NCBI RefSeq assembly: GCF_019654915.1
Contig: NZ_BPET01000049.1
Location: 1 to 47,240, forward strand
Length of the DNA stretch: 47,240 nt
Reading direction: 5' to 3'
Origin: Shewanella sp. MBTL60-007
GTDB taxonomy: Bacteria > Pseudomonadota > Gammaproteobacteria > Enterobacterales > Shewanellaceae
Position 1 is the stretch's first letter. Each line of letters starts with the position of its first letter. This document shows, piece by piece, positions 8,129 through 17,192 of the stretch. The notes under the pieces were generated by a model. That model was not told the DNA's origin. It saw only the letters and a list, made by a program, of their open reading frames with translations, and searched no databases. A program made the position numbers and the translations under genes.

Positions 8129-8568
8129 AAAAAATCCTTTTTTATCAGAAAACTTTCCAACCTTGCAGCTCTTCGCAAACAATATAGATTGGAGTTAGTG
8201 TGAGAAGCGCAACTTGAAAACAACTTGCACTTCTCCCCATAATCAAAACCAAATAAGCTCTTGATTATTAACTTAAGTCTAAAGAATTTATGAGCGATTC
8301 AAATACCGATAAGAGTGGTGAAATTAATCGTGTTTTATTTAGTGGTTACTTAATTAAAATAAAAATACACAATAGTAAGAAGAGTAAATAAGTTCGAAAG
8401 CTAACAAATTAAATTAGTAATCACTTTATTTGTAGCGTGTTGAAGAAAGCTCTCTTTTACAGATTTCAAAGATATTAAGACTGGTTATTACAAATTCTGA
8501 GGTGTAGAAGCACAGTGGTGTATCAGATAGAAAGATGGCTTCACTATTCTGGTAGTAGCGGATATAAA
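8129..8568. other. gene-free upstream region of the flavoprotein operon
   Basis: No gene seen. The region must hold the promoter of the minus-strand two-gene operon. It includes a strong imperfect inverted repeat at 8202-8235 (separate entry). The rest is AT-rich. I could not choose a promoter with confidence. Confidence 0.4.
8202..8235 (-). promoter_or_regulatory. leader hairpin or operator upstream of the flavoprotein operon
   Basis: GAGAAGCGCAACTTG (8202-8216), AAAA, then CAACTTGCACTTCTC (8221-8235). As minus-strand RNA it folds into a 15-position stem with a single G-G mismatch and one G-U pair, closed by a UUUU loop. It lies 74-107 nt upstream of the chosen start. There is no following T-run, so it looks more like a leader structure or a dyad operator than a terminator. 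Confidence 0.5.
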
Positions 8569-8598
8569 AAAGCCGTAATGACTATCCATTACGGCTTT
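8569..8598. terminator. bidirectional-looking hairpin terminator
   Basis: AAAGCCGTAATG (8569-8580) and CATTACGGCTTT (8587-8598) form a perfect 12-bp stem with a 6-nt loop. The minus-strand reading gives GGCTTTTTTATAT after the stem, a good terminator for the DUF2058 gene that ends at 8641. Confidence 0.8.
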
Positions 8599-8640
8599 AA
8601 TACTTCATTGTTTCACTGCTTTAATCAGGGAAAATATCGA

Positions 8641-9183
8641 TTACCACATTAGATCGTCTGGAATGACATAATCTGCATATGGATCATCTTCCTCAACAAC
8701 GTCACTATTGTCTTCTTGAGACCAAAGATAGCCTACCCATGCTGGAACAAGTAAATTAACTCGTTCTACTAACTTATGGGGAACCAAATAGCTATTCTCT
8801 TCATGTCTGATAATACCGAGATGGCCATTTAACAGCTGACTCTGCATTTTTTCATCCACATACAGTGAGTAAATTTTATTTTCAAAAGTGAAGTTAAACT
8901 TAATCTCAGCATCTTTCGGTGAAGAGATCGCAAGTTTCTTAAACTCAGTGACTAGACCACGAACCAAACCTTTTTCTGAAGCCTCTGCAAAACGTTGCTC
9001 GTTTAATTGCTTATCTTTGTCTGCCTGTGCTTGTTTCTTGGCGGCAATCTCTTGCTTAAGCGCCTCAGAGCCGTCATCGACCTTAGCTTTTCTATCGCGA
9101 CGCTTTTGCGTTTTAGTATCGCGTACTTTTTGCTTACTTACTAAACCAGCTTTAAGAAGCTGCTCTTGAAATGGGTTTGCCAT
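8641..9183 (-). CDS. yaiL: DUF2058 family protein, YaiL-like
   Basis: The 180-aa protein begins MANPFQEQLLKAGLVSKQK followed by a highly basic coiled-coil-like stretch (about 20-70, rich in K, R, Q and D). It then has a compact domain with FNFTFENKIYSLYVDE and GHLGIIRHEENSYLVP, and an acidic tail. This is the recognised DUF2058/YaiL layout. The family has been called nucleoprotein/polynucleotide-associated, but the molecular role is not established. Transcription ends at the hairpin at 8569-8598. The downstream SDR gene (9214) is transcribed in the same direction and its stop is 30 bp upstream of this start, so readthrough is possible. Confidence 0.8.
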   Translation of the reverse strand: MANPFQEQLLKAGLVSKQKVRDTKTQKRRDRKAKVDDGSEALKQEIAAKKQAQADKDKQLNEQRFAEASEKGLVRGLVTEFKKLAISSPKDAEIKFNFTFENKIYSLYVDEKMQSQLLNGHLGIIRHEENSYLVPHKLVERVNLLVPAWVGYLWSQEDNSDVVEEDDPYADYVIPDDLMW

Positions 9184-9213
9184 ACTTAATTCTCTAATCT
9201 CTAATTTATCTGC

Positions 9214-10023
9214 TTAGCTTTTATTTTGCGCTAATTGGCCAATTTCAGCCATTGTAGCCCCAGCGCCGCCGAGTGACCAACCACCATCAACTGGCAATAC
9301 TGTCCCGGTAATATAAGACGCCATGTCTGAAGCTAAAAATAGTGCAGCATTAGCAATATCATTGCTATCGCCGTTACGCTTTAATGGCACACTTTGGGCA
9401 ACTTTTGCTTGTAACTCTGAACTAGGCGCAAGTCTATCAAACCCTTCGGTTCCTGCAATAGGCCCGGGAACGATAGAGTTGATCCTGATCCCTTTACAGC
9501 CCCACTCAATCGCTAATGTTTTAGTCAACATATCAACTCCCGCCTTGGCCGCACATACATGCACTTGCATAGGCATAGGGACATACGCTTGAGGAGCTGA
9601 AATTTGGATAATAGCACCGCCCTGCTGCTTCATTAGCGGATATGCTTGTTTTAACACTTGAAAACTGCCAAGTAGATCGATGTCCATTACCGACTTAAAA
9701 CCATTCTCACTGAGTTTCTCAGCTGATGCTGGAAAATTGCCAGCCGCGCCACTAACAAGTACATCAATATGTGAAAAAGTATCTTGGATAACTGCAAAAC
9801 CATGTTTTAATGCGTCTAAATCCCTGACATCAAAACAAGTCCCTAAATGAGTGCCTGAGGGGTTGGCCTGTATTAACTCAGAAACTGCTGCATTAACTTT
9901 ATCTTGGCTTCTGCTAGCGACAATCACATTAGCCCCAGCGTCGGCGAATCGCTTGGCAATCCCAAGGTTAATCCCACTGGTACCGCCAACAACTACAACG
10001 TTTTTTCCCTGATAGTCAAACAT
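9214..10023 (-). CDS. short-chain dehydrogenase, 2,4-dienoyl-CoA reductase (DECR)-like
   Basis: The 269-aa protein is a classical-length SDR with a nucleotide-binding GGTSGINLGIA (13-23), SGAAGNF (91-97, replacing NNAG) and PVDGGW near the C-terminus. The usual catalytic YxxxK is changed: K160 is present but the tyrosine position is V156 (VHVCAAK). Loss of this tyrosine, with SGAAGNF and EWG (173-175), is typical of mitochondrial/peroxisomal-type 2,4-dienoyl-CoA reductases, which use NADPH on unsaturated acyl-CoAs. I therefore infer a role in unsaturated fatty-acid degradation, complementing FadH at 31679. Substrate proof is lacking. Confidence 0.75.
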   Translation of the reverse strand: MFDYQGKNVVVVGGTSGINLGIAKRFADAGANVIVASRSQDKVNAAVSELIQANPSGTHLGTCFDVRDLDALKHGFAVIQDTFSHIDVLVSGAAGNFPASAEKLSENGFKSVMDIDLLGSFQVLKQAYPLMKQQGGAIIQISAPQAYVPMPMQVHVCAAKAGVDMLTKTLAIEWGCKGIRINSIVPGPIAGTEGFDRLAPSSELQAKVAQSVPLKRNGDSNDIANAALFLASDMASYITGTVLPVDGGWSLGGAGATMAEIGQLAQNKS

Positions 10024-10138
10024 GGTTCCATTTATCCTTATAGGTTAGCGCTCCTGATTAAACTCAATGAAAAGCCTTTTACTGCCAATTCACTAAGCTT
10101 AAGCTCTCTTATGCACTAACCTACTCGGCTAAAATGGA

Positions 10139-10834
10139 TTACGCAATCGTTTGGTGAATTGCTTGTAACGCTTTTAATGGATCAGCAGCTTTGGTAATTG
10201 GGCGACCGATAACTAAATAGTCAGAACCAGCAGCCAGTGCCTCTGGAGGCGTCATCACGCGATGTTGGTCCCCTTTGTCGCTGCCAACAGGACGAATACC
10301 AGGTGTGATTAATTTAAAGTCTTGGCCAAACTTAGCTTTTAGAAGCGTAGACTCTTGCGCCGAACATACTACGCCATCTAAACCTGCTTGTTTTGTCAGA
10401 GCGGCTAAACGAAGAACATGTTCCGATGCTGGTACATTGATACCAAGCAGCTTAAGCTCGTCGTCACTCATTGATGTCAGCACAGTTACGGCAATAAGCA
10501 ATGGCGCTTGATCACCATAGGGTTCAAGTGCTCGCTTTGCCGCTTCCATCATCGCAAGACCTCCAGATGCATGGATATTGGTCATCCACACTCCGAGCTC
10601 TGCTGCAGCTGTTACGGCTTTAGCAACGGTATTGGGAATGTCGTGGAATTTAAGATCGAGGAAAAGGTCAAATCCACGGCTATGAATATCAGTTACCAAC
10701 TGTGGACCAAACAGTGTGAACATCTCTTTGCCGACTTTCAATCGACACATATCTGGATCTAATTGATCAATAAGCTGCAAAGCATCATTTTTATTATCAT
10801 AGTCTAGGGCAACTAAAATAGGCTTGTCAGTCAT
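10139..10834 (-). CDS. pyrF: orotidine 5'-phosphate decarboxylase
   Basis: PyrF converts orotidine 5'-monophosphate to UMP, the last step of de novo pyrimidine synthesis, in the cytoplasm. The 231-aa protein has full length and the catalytic array: D11, K33, and D60-x-K62-x-x-D65 in LDLKFHDIPNT, plus the phosphate-binding end VIGRPITKA. The ATG at 10834 is preceded by GGAGAAAGA. It lies 68 bp downstream of lapB in the same direction, as in E. coli, so it is probably in the lapAB-pyrF transcript. Confidence 0.97.
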   Translation of the reverse strand: MTDKPILVALDYDNKNDALQLIDQLDPDMCRLKVGKEMFTLFGPQLVTDIHSRGFDLFLDLKFHDIPNTVAKAVTAAAELGVWMTNIHASGGLAMMEAAKRALEPYGDQAPLLIAVTVLTSMSDDELKLLGINVPASEHVLRLAALTKQAGLDGVVCSAQESTLLKAKFGQDFKLITPGIRPVGSDKGDQHRVMTPPEALAAGSDYLVIGRPITKAADPLKALQAIHQTIA

Positions 10835-10902
10835 TCTTTCTCCAATCGCTTTGCGGTGTAAGGTTTTACAGGTTTTTGTTGATAAATCAGAGGTACGAAC
10901 GG

Positions 10903-12063
10903 TTACTCACCATCGAGTCCTCTAATCCTTTTGATGCTGCCCCAATGTTTACAGGAGGGGCAATGCCAATATAATCTGTGTGAAGGGAAGCCACATTCTC
11001 GGCAGCGATAACCGGGACGGTATTTTATCTGCTGCTCTACAAGCTGTTCTAGCATAGACAAACTTTTTCTCGCCTGTCCCTCTTCAGCTTGCTGTAGATG
11101 TATCTTCATCAAATGCTGAAAACTTTTCATGGTTGGGTGTCTGATCAGGCCTTCCATAATTAGCTTTTCTGCGTCTTTAGGGTGACCTTGCTCTATCATA
11201 TGTTGAGCAAGCGTGATGGCGATACTCGCGCCAGCGCCCTTTTCGATTGCCTCTCTCAATAACTCTTGATACCCAGCGCTATCGCTAGTTAATAGGTACA
11301 CTTCTTTCGCGGTGGCTAAAGCATCGGGAAGTAGATCTATATCAGTATTTAGCAGTTTCTCAATTGCTTGCTTACAGGCTTTAAACTCTTCTTGCTTTAA
11401 GTACAGCTCTGCGAGCGTTAATAATGCACGGCCACACTGATTGTCTTGCTTAATCGCTAACTGCAGATTTTTCAATCTAGTCGCATCATCTTGAGCTTCG
11501 TTCGCCAATTCACAATAAAAATGGGCGCTATCATGCTTAAGTTCCTGCTGGCGCTTGCGTTTGAGCTTTTTAATGATGTCGATGGCTTTCTGCCACTCTT
11601 TAGTCACTTGATAGATGGCGATTAGCTGAGTCTCAGCTTCTTCACTGTGATCTTCTTGGTTAACCAAGTTAATGAAAATCTCTTCGGCACGGTCATAAAA
11701 ACCAGCAGCGAGATAATCTTTGCCTAGTTCCATCATAGCGATATCTCTTTGCTCTGTGGTGAGGCTAGGTCTTGCAATTAAGTTTTGGTGAATACGAATT
11801 GAACGGTCGACTTCGCCGCGCTTACGAAACAGCGAGCCTAAGGAGAGATGTGTGTCGATAGTATCGTCATCGACGTCGAGCATACTAATAAACAGATCAA
11901 CGGCTTTATCAGACTCGTTAGACAATAGAAAGTTTAGCCCAGTGAAGTAATCTCGGCTTAACTGCTTACGCTGATTTGTCTGTTTTTGTCTGACACTTCT
12001 GCGGCCCATATACCAACCGTAACCGGCTGCTATAGGAAGAAGCAGAAACAGGATTTCTAACAT
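10903..12063 (-). CDS. lapB: lipopolysaccharide assembly protein B
   Basis: LapB (YciM) is an inner-membrane-anchored cytoplasmic protein that controls LPS synthesis by promoting FtsH-dependent LpxC turnover. The 386-aa protein has an N-terminal membrane helix (about residues 2-18) followed by GRRS, a long array of TPR helices, and a C-terminal rubredoxin-like metal site C354-x2-C357 ... C368-x2-C371. Its start is one nucleotide after the lapA stop, so translation is coupled. Family length and order match E. coli. Confidence 0.95.
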   Translation of the reverse strand: MLEILFLLLPIAAGYGWYMGRRSVRQKQTNQRKQLSRDYFTGLNFLLSNESDKAVDLFISMLDVDDDTIDTHLSLGSLFRKRGEVDRSIRIHQNLIARPSLTTEQRDIAMMELGKDYLAAGFYDRAEEIFINLVNQEDHSEEAETQLIAIYQVTKEWQKAIDIIKKLKRKRQQELKHDSAHFYCELANEAQDDATRLKNLQLAIKQDNQCGRALLTLAELYLKQEEFKACKQAIEKLLNTDIDLLPDALATAKEVYLLTSDSAGYQELLREAIEKGAGASIAITLAQHMIEQGHPKDAEKLIMEGLIRHPTMKSFQHLMKIHLQQAEEGQARKSLSMLEQLVEQQIKYRPGYRCRECGFPSHRLYWHCPSCKHWGSIKRIRGLDGE

Positions 12064-12064
12064 A

Positions 12065-12394
12065 TTACGCGTCTACTTCTTTTTCAGTGCTTTTTACTGC
12101 CATTGATTTTGACTGTTCTTGTGCCGTTTGTTTATCTTCATAGACAGCAAGTTTCTTATTCGCACGGCGCAAAGACAGCTTAAGTCCTGCGATATGGTAC
12201 ATGGCAAATATCCAACTCACCAAAAAACCCGCTAAGAAAACAAATGCTAAGACAACGGGCAGCCTAAACTCACCTTGTGCGACGAAGTAACTAATCGTCA
12301 CGACCTGCTCGTTACGGGCACCGAAGATAAGCGCTAAGAAAAAAAACGCAGCGACTAGAAAAGCAATGATAAATGACTTCACGTTTTGCTCCAT
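12065..12394 (-). CDS. lapA: lipopolysaccharide assembly protein A (DUF1049)
   Basis: LapA (YciS) is a small inner-membrane protein working with LapB in LPS assembly control. The 109-aa sequence has two membrane helices (about residues 7-24 and 44-66), the conserved NEQVVTISYF between them, and a charged cytoplasmic coiled tail ending KEVDA. It lies downstream of ihfB and its terminator and overlaps nothing; lapB follows after 1 bp. The start at 12394 has no strong ribosome binding site. Confidence 0.92.
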   Translation of the reverse strand: MEQNVKSFIIAFLVAAFFFLALIFGARNEQVVTISYFVAQGEFRLPVVLAFVFLAGFLVSWIFAMYHIAGLKLSLRRANKKLAVYEDKQTAQEQSKSMAVKSTEKEVDA

Positions 12395-12465
12395 GAACGC
12401 GTATGTGAGCTTTAATTATCTAAGAAAAAGAGTTAACTAGCTAGTGATACCTAAGTTTTAGGTAT

Positions 12466-12491
12466 AAAAAAGCCTCCTAATGGAGGCTTTT
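12466..12491 (-). terminator. rho-independent terminator after ihfB
   Basis: On the minus strand GCCTCC, loop ATTA, GGAGGC then TTTTTT (12466-12471). It lies 14 bp after the ihfB stop and separates it from lapA. Confidence 0.88.
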
Positions 12492-12504
12492 AATACAATG
12501 TAAA

Positions 12505-12792
12505 TTACGCGTTAATAGCATCAACACGTTCGCGCAGTTCTTTGCCTGGCTTAAAGTGCGGTACGTACTTACCTTCCAATTCAACTGAAGTACCAGTCTT
12601 TGGGTTACGGCCAGTGCGTGGAGCACGATAATGAAGTGAGAAACTACCAAAACCACGGATCTCAATACGATCACCTGATTCCAATGTCTCGGCCATTTGC
12701 TCTAACATCTCTTTGATAGCGGCTTCCACTTCTTTCGCAGACAGCTGCGACTGCCTAGTGGCAAGTTTTTCGATCAGTTCGGATTTAGTCAT
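12505..12792 (-). CDS. ihfB: integration host factor subunit beta
   Basis: IHF-beta pairs with IHF-alpha to bind and bend DNA at specific sites. The 95-aa protein starts MTKSELIEKLA and has the DNA-binding arm RAPRTGRNPKTG and the conserved FGSF and KPGKELRERV. The ATG at 12792 was chosen over an upstream in-frame start because AGAGGG precedes it and the product then has the family's standard length. It lies 72 bp downstream of rpsA, the same order as in E. coli. Confidence 0.97.
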   Translation of the reverse strand: MTKSELIEKLATRQSQLSAKEVEAAIKEMLEQMAETLESGDRIEIRGFGSFSLHYRAPRTGRNPKTGTSVELEGKYVPHFKPGKELRERVDAINA

Positions 12793-12864
12793 CCTATACC
12801 CTCTATTATCAAGCCAAACACAGTCACCTTTTAGGGGTGCAAGCACCCCTGAACTTCAAGGCGA

Positions 12865-14532
12865 TTATTTACGAGCTGCTTTGAACGCTTCAGCCATTGC
12901 GCTGCTCATAGCAACGTCATCTTGCTTGTTCAAGCTAGCCATTGCTTCTTTCTCTTCAGCTTCATCCTTAGCACGGATAGATAGGCTGATGGTGCGGTTC
13001 TTACGATCAACACCCATGAACTTAGATTCTACTTTGTCACCTACAGAGTAAACTGTAGATGCATCTTCGATGCGCTCACGAGAGATATCTGAAACGCGAA
13101 GGTAACCTTCAACAGTCTCAGCTAGTTCAATTGTAACACCTTTTGCGTCAACTGCTGTAACAACACCAGAAACTACAACACCTTTCTTCTTGTCAGCAAG
13201 GTATGCATTGAATGGATCGTCTTCAGTTTGCTTAACGCCTAAGCTGATGCGCTCACGCTCTGGGTCAACAGAAAGAACTACAGCGTGGATTTCGTCGCCT
13301 TTCTTGTATTCAGCAACTGCGTCTTCGCCAGTACCGTTCCAAGAAATGTCAGAAAGGTGAACTAGACCGTCGATGCCGCCGTCAAGACCGATGAAGATAC
13401 CGAAGTCAGTGATTGACTTGATCTTACCAGAAACCTTGTCGCCCTTGTTGAAACGCTCTGCGAAATCATCCCATGGGTTAGTCTTACATTGCTTAAGACC
13501 TAGAGAGATACGACGACGCTCTTCATCGATGTCTAGAACTAGAACTTCAACTTCATCACCTAGGTTAACAACCTTAGATGGGTGGATGTTCTTGTTAGTC
13601 CAATCCATTTCAGAAACGTGAACAAGACCTTCAACGCCTTCTTCGATTTCAACGAAACAACCGTAGTCAGTTAGGTTAGTTACGCGACCAGTTAACTTAG
13701 TGTTTTCTGGGTAGCGCTTGCTGATTTCTAACCATGGATCTTCGCCAAGTTGCTTAAGACCTAGTGATACGCGTGTACGCTCACGGTCATACTTAAGAAC
13801 TTTAACGTTGATTTCGTCACCAACATTAACGATTTCAGATGGGTGCTTAACACGCTTCCAAGCCATATCAGTGATATGTAGAAGACCGTCAACACCACCA
13901 AGATCAACGAATGCACCGTAGTCAGTAAGGTTCTTAACGATACCCTTAACTGATTGACCTTCTTGAAGGTTCTCAAGAAGAGCATCACGCTCTGCGCTGC
14001 TTTCAGATTCGATAACTGCACGACGAGAAACAACAACGTTGTTGCGCTTCTGGTCAAGCTTGATAACTTTGAATTCTAATTCTTTGTTTTCTAGGTGAGC
14101 TGTGTCGCGAACTGGGCGAACGTCAACTAGAGAACCTGGTAGGAATGCACGGATACCGTTTAATTCAACAGTGAAACCGCCTTTAACCTTACCATTGATG
14201 ATACCGATTACAGTTTCAGCATCTTCGTACGCTTTTTCTAGAACGATCCAAGCTTCGTGACGCTTAGCTTTCTCACGAGAAAGTTGAGTTTCACCGAAAC
14301 CATCTTCTACAGAGTCAAGAGCTACGTCAACTTCATCGCCAACTGCGATTTCTAGAGCGCCTTGAGCGTTCTTGAACTGTTCAGCTGGGATTGGGCTTTC
14401 AGACTTAAGACCAGCGTCAACTAGTACCATACCGTTTTCGATGGCTACAACTACACCACGTACGATAGAACCAGGACGGAACTCAAGTTCATTAAGGGAT
14501 TGTTCAAATAGATCAGCAAAAGATTCAGTCAT
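12865..14532 (-). CDS. rpsA: 30S ribosomal protein S1
   Basis: S1 binds mRNA on the 30S subunit and is needed to start translation of structured or weak-SD mRNAs. The 555-aa protein starts MTESFADLFEQSL and contains six S1 RNA-binding repeats; the recurrent VxGxVxxLTDYGxFVxL pattern is clear in repeats 3 to 5. The ATG at 14532 was chosen by family alignment; a longer frame to 14601 is unlikely. The ribosome binding site is weak (AAAGAAAG far upstream), matching the known SD-poor, autoregulated leader of rpsA. It follows cmk by 96 bp. Confidence 0.97.
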   Translation of the reverse strand: MTESFADLFEQSLNELEFRPGSIVRGVVVAIENGMVLVDAGLKSESPIPAEQFKNAQGALEIAVGDEVDVALDSVEDGFGETQLSREKAKRHEAWIVLEKAYEDAETVIGIINGKVKGGFTVELNGIRAFLPGSLVDVRPVRDTAHLENKELEFKVIKLDQKRNNVVVSRRAVIESESSAERDALLENLQEGQSVKGIVKNLTDYGAFVDLGGVDGLLHITDMAWKRVKHPSEIVNVGDEINVKVLKYDRERTRVSLGLKQLGEDPWLEISKRYPENTKLTGRVTNLTDYGCFVEIEEGVEGLVHVSEMDWTNKNIHPSKVVNLGDEVEVLVLDIDEERRRISLGLKQCKTNPWDDFAERFNKGDKVSGKIKSITDFGIFIGLDGGIDGLVHLSDISWNGTGEDAVAEYKKGDEIHAVVLSVDPERERISLGVKQTEDDPFNAYLADKKKGVVVSGVVTAVDAKGVTIELAETVEGYLRVSDISRERIEDASTVYSVGDKVESKFMGVDRKNRTISLSIRAKDEAEEKEAMASLNKQDDVAMSSAMAEAFKAARK

Positions 14533-14628
14533 GTTTAAGTTACTTTCTTTATAAACCACGGACCATCCTGGACGTGGAGTCAGATTAATAATTCGTCTCA
14601 TCCGTTTGACGAATAGTTAAGCCCCTGC

Positions 14629-15321
14629 TTATGCAGGAACTTGGAGCTTTTGGTGAATATGCGTTAGCGCCATGTCCAACACATCTTCAATGTTTATGTT
14701 CGTCGTATCGATGACAAGAGCATCTTCGGCAGGCACCAAAGGTGCGACACTACGATTCATATCGCGGTCGTCACGCTCTTTTATCTCTGACAAAAGTTGA
14801 TCGATATTAACATCGAAGCCCTTGTCCTGCAACTGATTATAGCGTCTTTGAGCCCTTTCTTCCGCCGTTGCCGTTAAAAACAATTTGGCTGGCGTAGCAG
14901 GAAATACAACAGTGCCCATATCACGACCATCGGCGATCAAGCCTGGGGCTTCTGCAAATGCACGCTGACGACGCAGTAACGCTTCCCTAACCCGTGGAAA
15001 TGCCGCTACTTTCGATGCCGCATTAGAGCACTCTTGGCTACGTATCGTTGTCGATACATCCTCGCCCTCTAATACGACTTTAATACCTTTACTTTCATTA
15101 CCAGTTACAAACTGCACATCCAAATGTGCTGCTAGTAAGGTTAGCGCTTCTTCATTATCTAGTTCTACATTGTGATGAATAGCCGCTAACGCTAATACAC
15201 GGTAGATCGCACCACTATCGAGCAACTTGTAGCCTAATCGCTTAGCAAGTAACTGACTAATAGTACCTTTTCCCGCACCGCTCGGGCCGTCAACAGTGAC
15301 AACAGGCGCCCTTTCTGACAT
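14629..15321 (-). CDS. cmk: cytidylate kinase
   Basis: Cmk phosphorylates CMP and dCMP to the diphosphates, recycling pyrimidine nucleotides. The 230-aa protein begins MSERAPVVTVDGPSGAGKGT with the P-loop at residues 12-20. It has the CMP-specific insert region and the GRDMGTVVFP and RDDRDMNR motifs that bind CMP and close the lid. The ATG at 15321 has GGAGGA just upstream; the open frame extends further but without support. The gene lies between aroA and rpsA as in E. coli. Confidence 0.96.
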   Translation of the reverse strand: MSERAPVVTVDGPSGAGKGTISQLLAKRLGYKLLDSGAIYRVLALAAIHHNVELDNEEALTLLAAHLDVQFVTGNESKGIKVVLEGEDVSTTIRSQECSNAASKVAAFPRVREALLRRQRAFAEAPGLIADGRDMGTVVFPATPAKLFLTATAEERAQRRYNQLQDKGFDVNIDQLLSEIKERDDRDMNRSVAPLVPAEDALVIDTTNINIEDVLDMALTHIHQKLQVPA

Positions 15322-15442
15322 AAAATCCTCCACAAGAAATTCCATCTTCCTTGATATAACCGAAAAATGAGCGCGCGCATTATAAACCATGTAACTTAAG
15401 AAAGCGGCAAAAACTTCAAATATTCGGGAACTTGGTCCAGTT

Positions 15443-15477
15443 AAGCTTCAGGTTTATACAAACAACACCTGAAGCTT
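15443..15477. other. intergenic hairpin between aroA and cmk
   Basis: AAGCTTCAGGT (15443-15453) and ACCTGAAGCTT (15467-15477) form a perfect 11-bp stem with a 13-nt loop, 24 bp after the aroA stop. There is no T-run on the minus strand, so it may be an mRNA-processing or stability element rather than a full terminator. Confidence 0.5.
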
Positions 15478-15501
15478 TATCCGGCTTATTTAGGTAATGG
15501 C

Positions 15502-16782
15502 TTAATTAGCAAGCGCATTAAATTGATTGAAATAATCGGGGAATGTTTTGGAAGTGCACTCAGGTTCGTTAATGGTGATCCCACAATCGGCGAACGCCAA
15601 CATAGAGAAACACATCGCCATACGATGGTCGTTATAAGTATCAATGGCTGCAGTAGTTAACTTAGCTGGTGGCGTGACACTAATGTAATCATGGCCTTCA
15701 TCGACAATCGCCCCCACTTTTCGAAGCTCGGTTGCCATTGCAGATAGGCGATCAGTTTCTTTAATGCGCCAATTATAGATATTGCGAATATGGGTGGTGC
15801 CGGAAGCAAATAGCGCTGTAGTCGCAATCGTCATGGCCGCATCGGGAATATGGTTCATATCTAAATCGACAGCATTAAGTTCCGCGCCCCGTGAAATAAT
15901 ATAATCATCACCCCACTCTATCTCTGCCCCCATCTTTTCAAGCACATCGGCAAACTTTACATCACCTTGGATACTAAGTTTACCCACGCCAGTCACCTTT
16001 ACTTCGCCGCCTTGAATGGCACCCGCAGCGAGGAAATACGATGCTGATGATGCGTCACCTTCAACAAGCACTTTACCCGGCGACACGTAACTTTGCCCAG
16101 CTTTAATGACAAACGAGGCATAATTATTATTTTGTACTTCTACACCAAACTGCGCCATTAGGGCGATCGTAATATCTATATAGGGCTTTGAGACTAACTC
16201 GCCCTTAATTTTAATATTGACATCACCCTTTGCTAGAGGCGCAACCATGAGTAACGCCGTTAGAAATTGGCTAGATAGGTCGCCCGCGATTTCAACATCC
16301 CCACCATTAAGTCCTGTAGAGGTAATATCGAGTGGTGGAAAGCCATCATTTTTTAGGTATGTCACCTTAGCCCCGAGTTGACGTAATGCATCGACCAAAT
16401 CGCCGATTGGTCGCTCTTCCATGCGGGGCTCGCCGGTTAATGTAAACTCGCCTCGACCTAATGTCAGCGCCGCACATAAAGGACGCATTGCTGTTCCAGC
16501 ATTCCCCAAAAATAGAGTCTGTGGTTCAGATGCATTTAAAGGACCGCCAATGCCCTCTAATTCACAAACAGTGTTGTTGTCTGACAGGCGATAGCTGACG
16601 CCTAACTGCTTCAGCGATGCCAACATATATCGGATATCATCGGAGTCGAGTAAGTTAGTGAGTGTCGTGGTCCCTCTTGCGAGGGTCGCCAATAATAAAG
16701 CACGATTTGAAATGCTTTTTGAACCTGGAATATTAATGGTTCCTGATACTTTTTTGATCGGCTCTAAACGTAATTGATTCAT
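15502..16782 (-). CDS. aroA: 3-phosphoshikimate 1-carboxyvinyltransferase (EPSP synthase)
   Basis: AroA transfers enolpyruvyl from phosphoenolpyruvate to shikimate 3-phosphate in the aromatic amino-acid pathway. The 426-aa protein is full length. It has PGSKSISNRALLLATLARG near residue 20, LFLGNAGTAMRPL with the Gly-96 region, EPRMEERPIGDLVDAL and the C-terminal NDHRMAMCFS. The class I type sequence (GNAGTAMRP) is seen. It heads the aroA-cmk-rpsA cluster. serC, its usual E. coli partner, is displaced by the oppositely oriented aminotransferase gene. Confidence 0.97.
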   Translation of the reverse strand: MNQLRLEPIKKVSGTINIPGSKSISNRALLLATLARGTTTLTNLLDSDDIRYMLASLKQLGVSYRLSDNNTVCELEGIGGPLNASEPQTLFLGNAGTAMRPLCAALTLGRGEFTLTGEPRMEERPIGDLVDALRQLGAKVTYLKNDGFPPLDITSTGLNGGDVEIAGDLSSQFLTALLMVAPLAKGDVNIKIKGELVSKPYIDITIALMAQFGVEVQNNNYASFVIKAGQSYVSPGKVLVEGDASSASYFLAAGAIQGGEVKVTGVGKLSIQGDVKFADVLEKMGAEIEWGDDYIISRGAELNAVDLDMNHIPDAAMTIATTALFASGTTHIRNIYNWRIKETDRLSAMATELRKVGAIVDEGHDYISVTPPAKLTTAAIDTYNDHRMAMCFSMLAFADCGITINEPECTSKTFPDYFNQFNALAN

Positions 16783-17192
16783 TGCATACTTCTTATTATT
16801 GCTGCAGGAGTCAAACTCGCCTGCGGGTTAACAGTAGATGTTCATGCTAGCGGACTTTATGCGGTCACCACGACAAAATGACAGTCTTCTATGCGTTTGT
16901 TTGAACTTCGTAGCTATAAAATTACTCATTGCAGCGAAGGATTCAACCGTTTTTTTAGTAAAATCCCCCTTTAATAGTTAAATTCTACTCAAGTAGTAAA
17001 AATTAACAGTTTCGCGCGCCAGTATAGACGGTTAACTTCAGTGGTTAACCCAAGTGGAATGATTATTTTCCAAAATAATTCATAATCAAAAAATCCATGA
17101 CTACTGTTCACTATTGCCGTATTTACGTTAATCTAACGCTATAACGATAAACGGCTTTAAACGTGCCGCTCATAGAAAAGGTAAACTCTGAC
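16783..17192. promoter_or_regulatory. 410-bp divergent intergenic region between aroA and the aminotransferase gene
   Basis: No gene seen. The region must contain promoters for aroA (minus) and the aminotransferase (plus). AT-rich stretches are present but no -35/-10 pair stood out, and I found no convincing TyrR-type palindrome (TGTAAA-N6-TTTACA). Confidence 0.35.
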
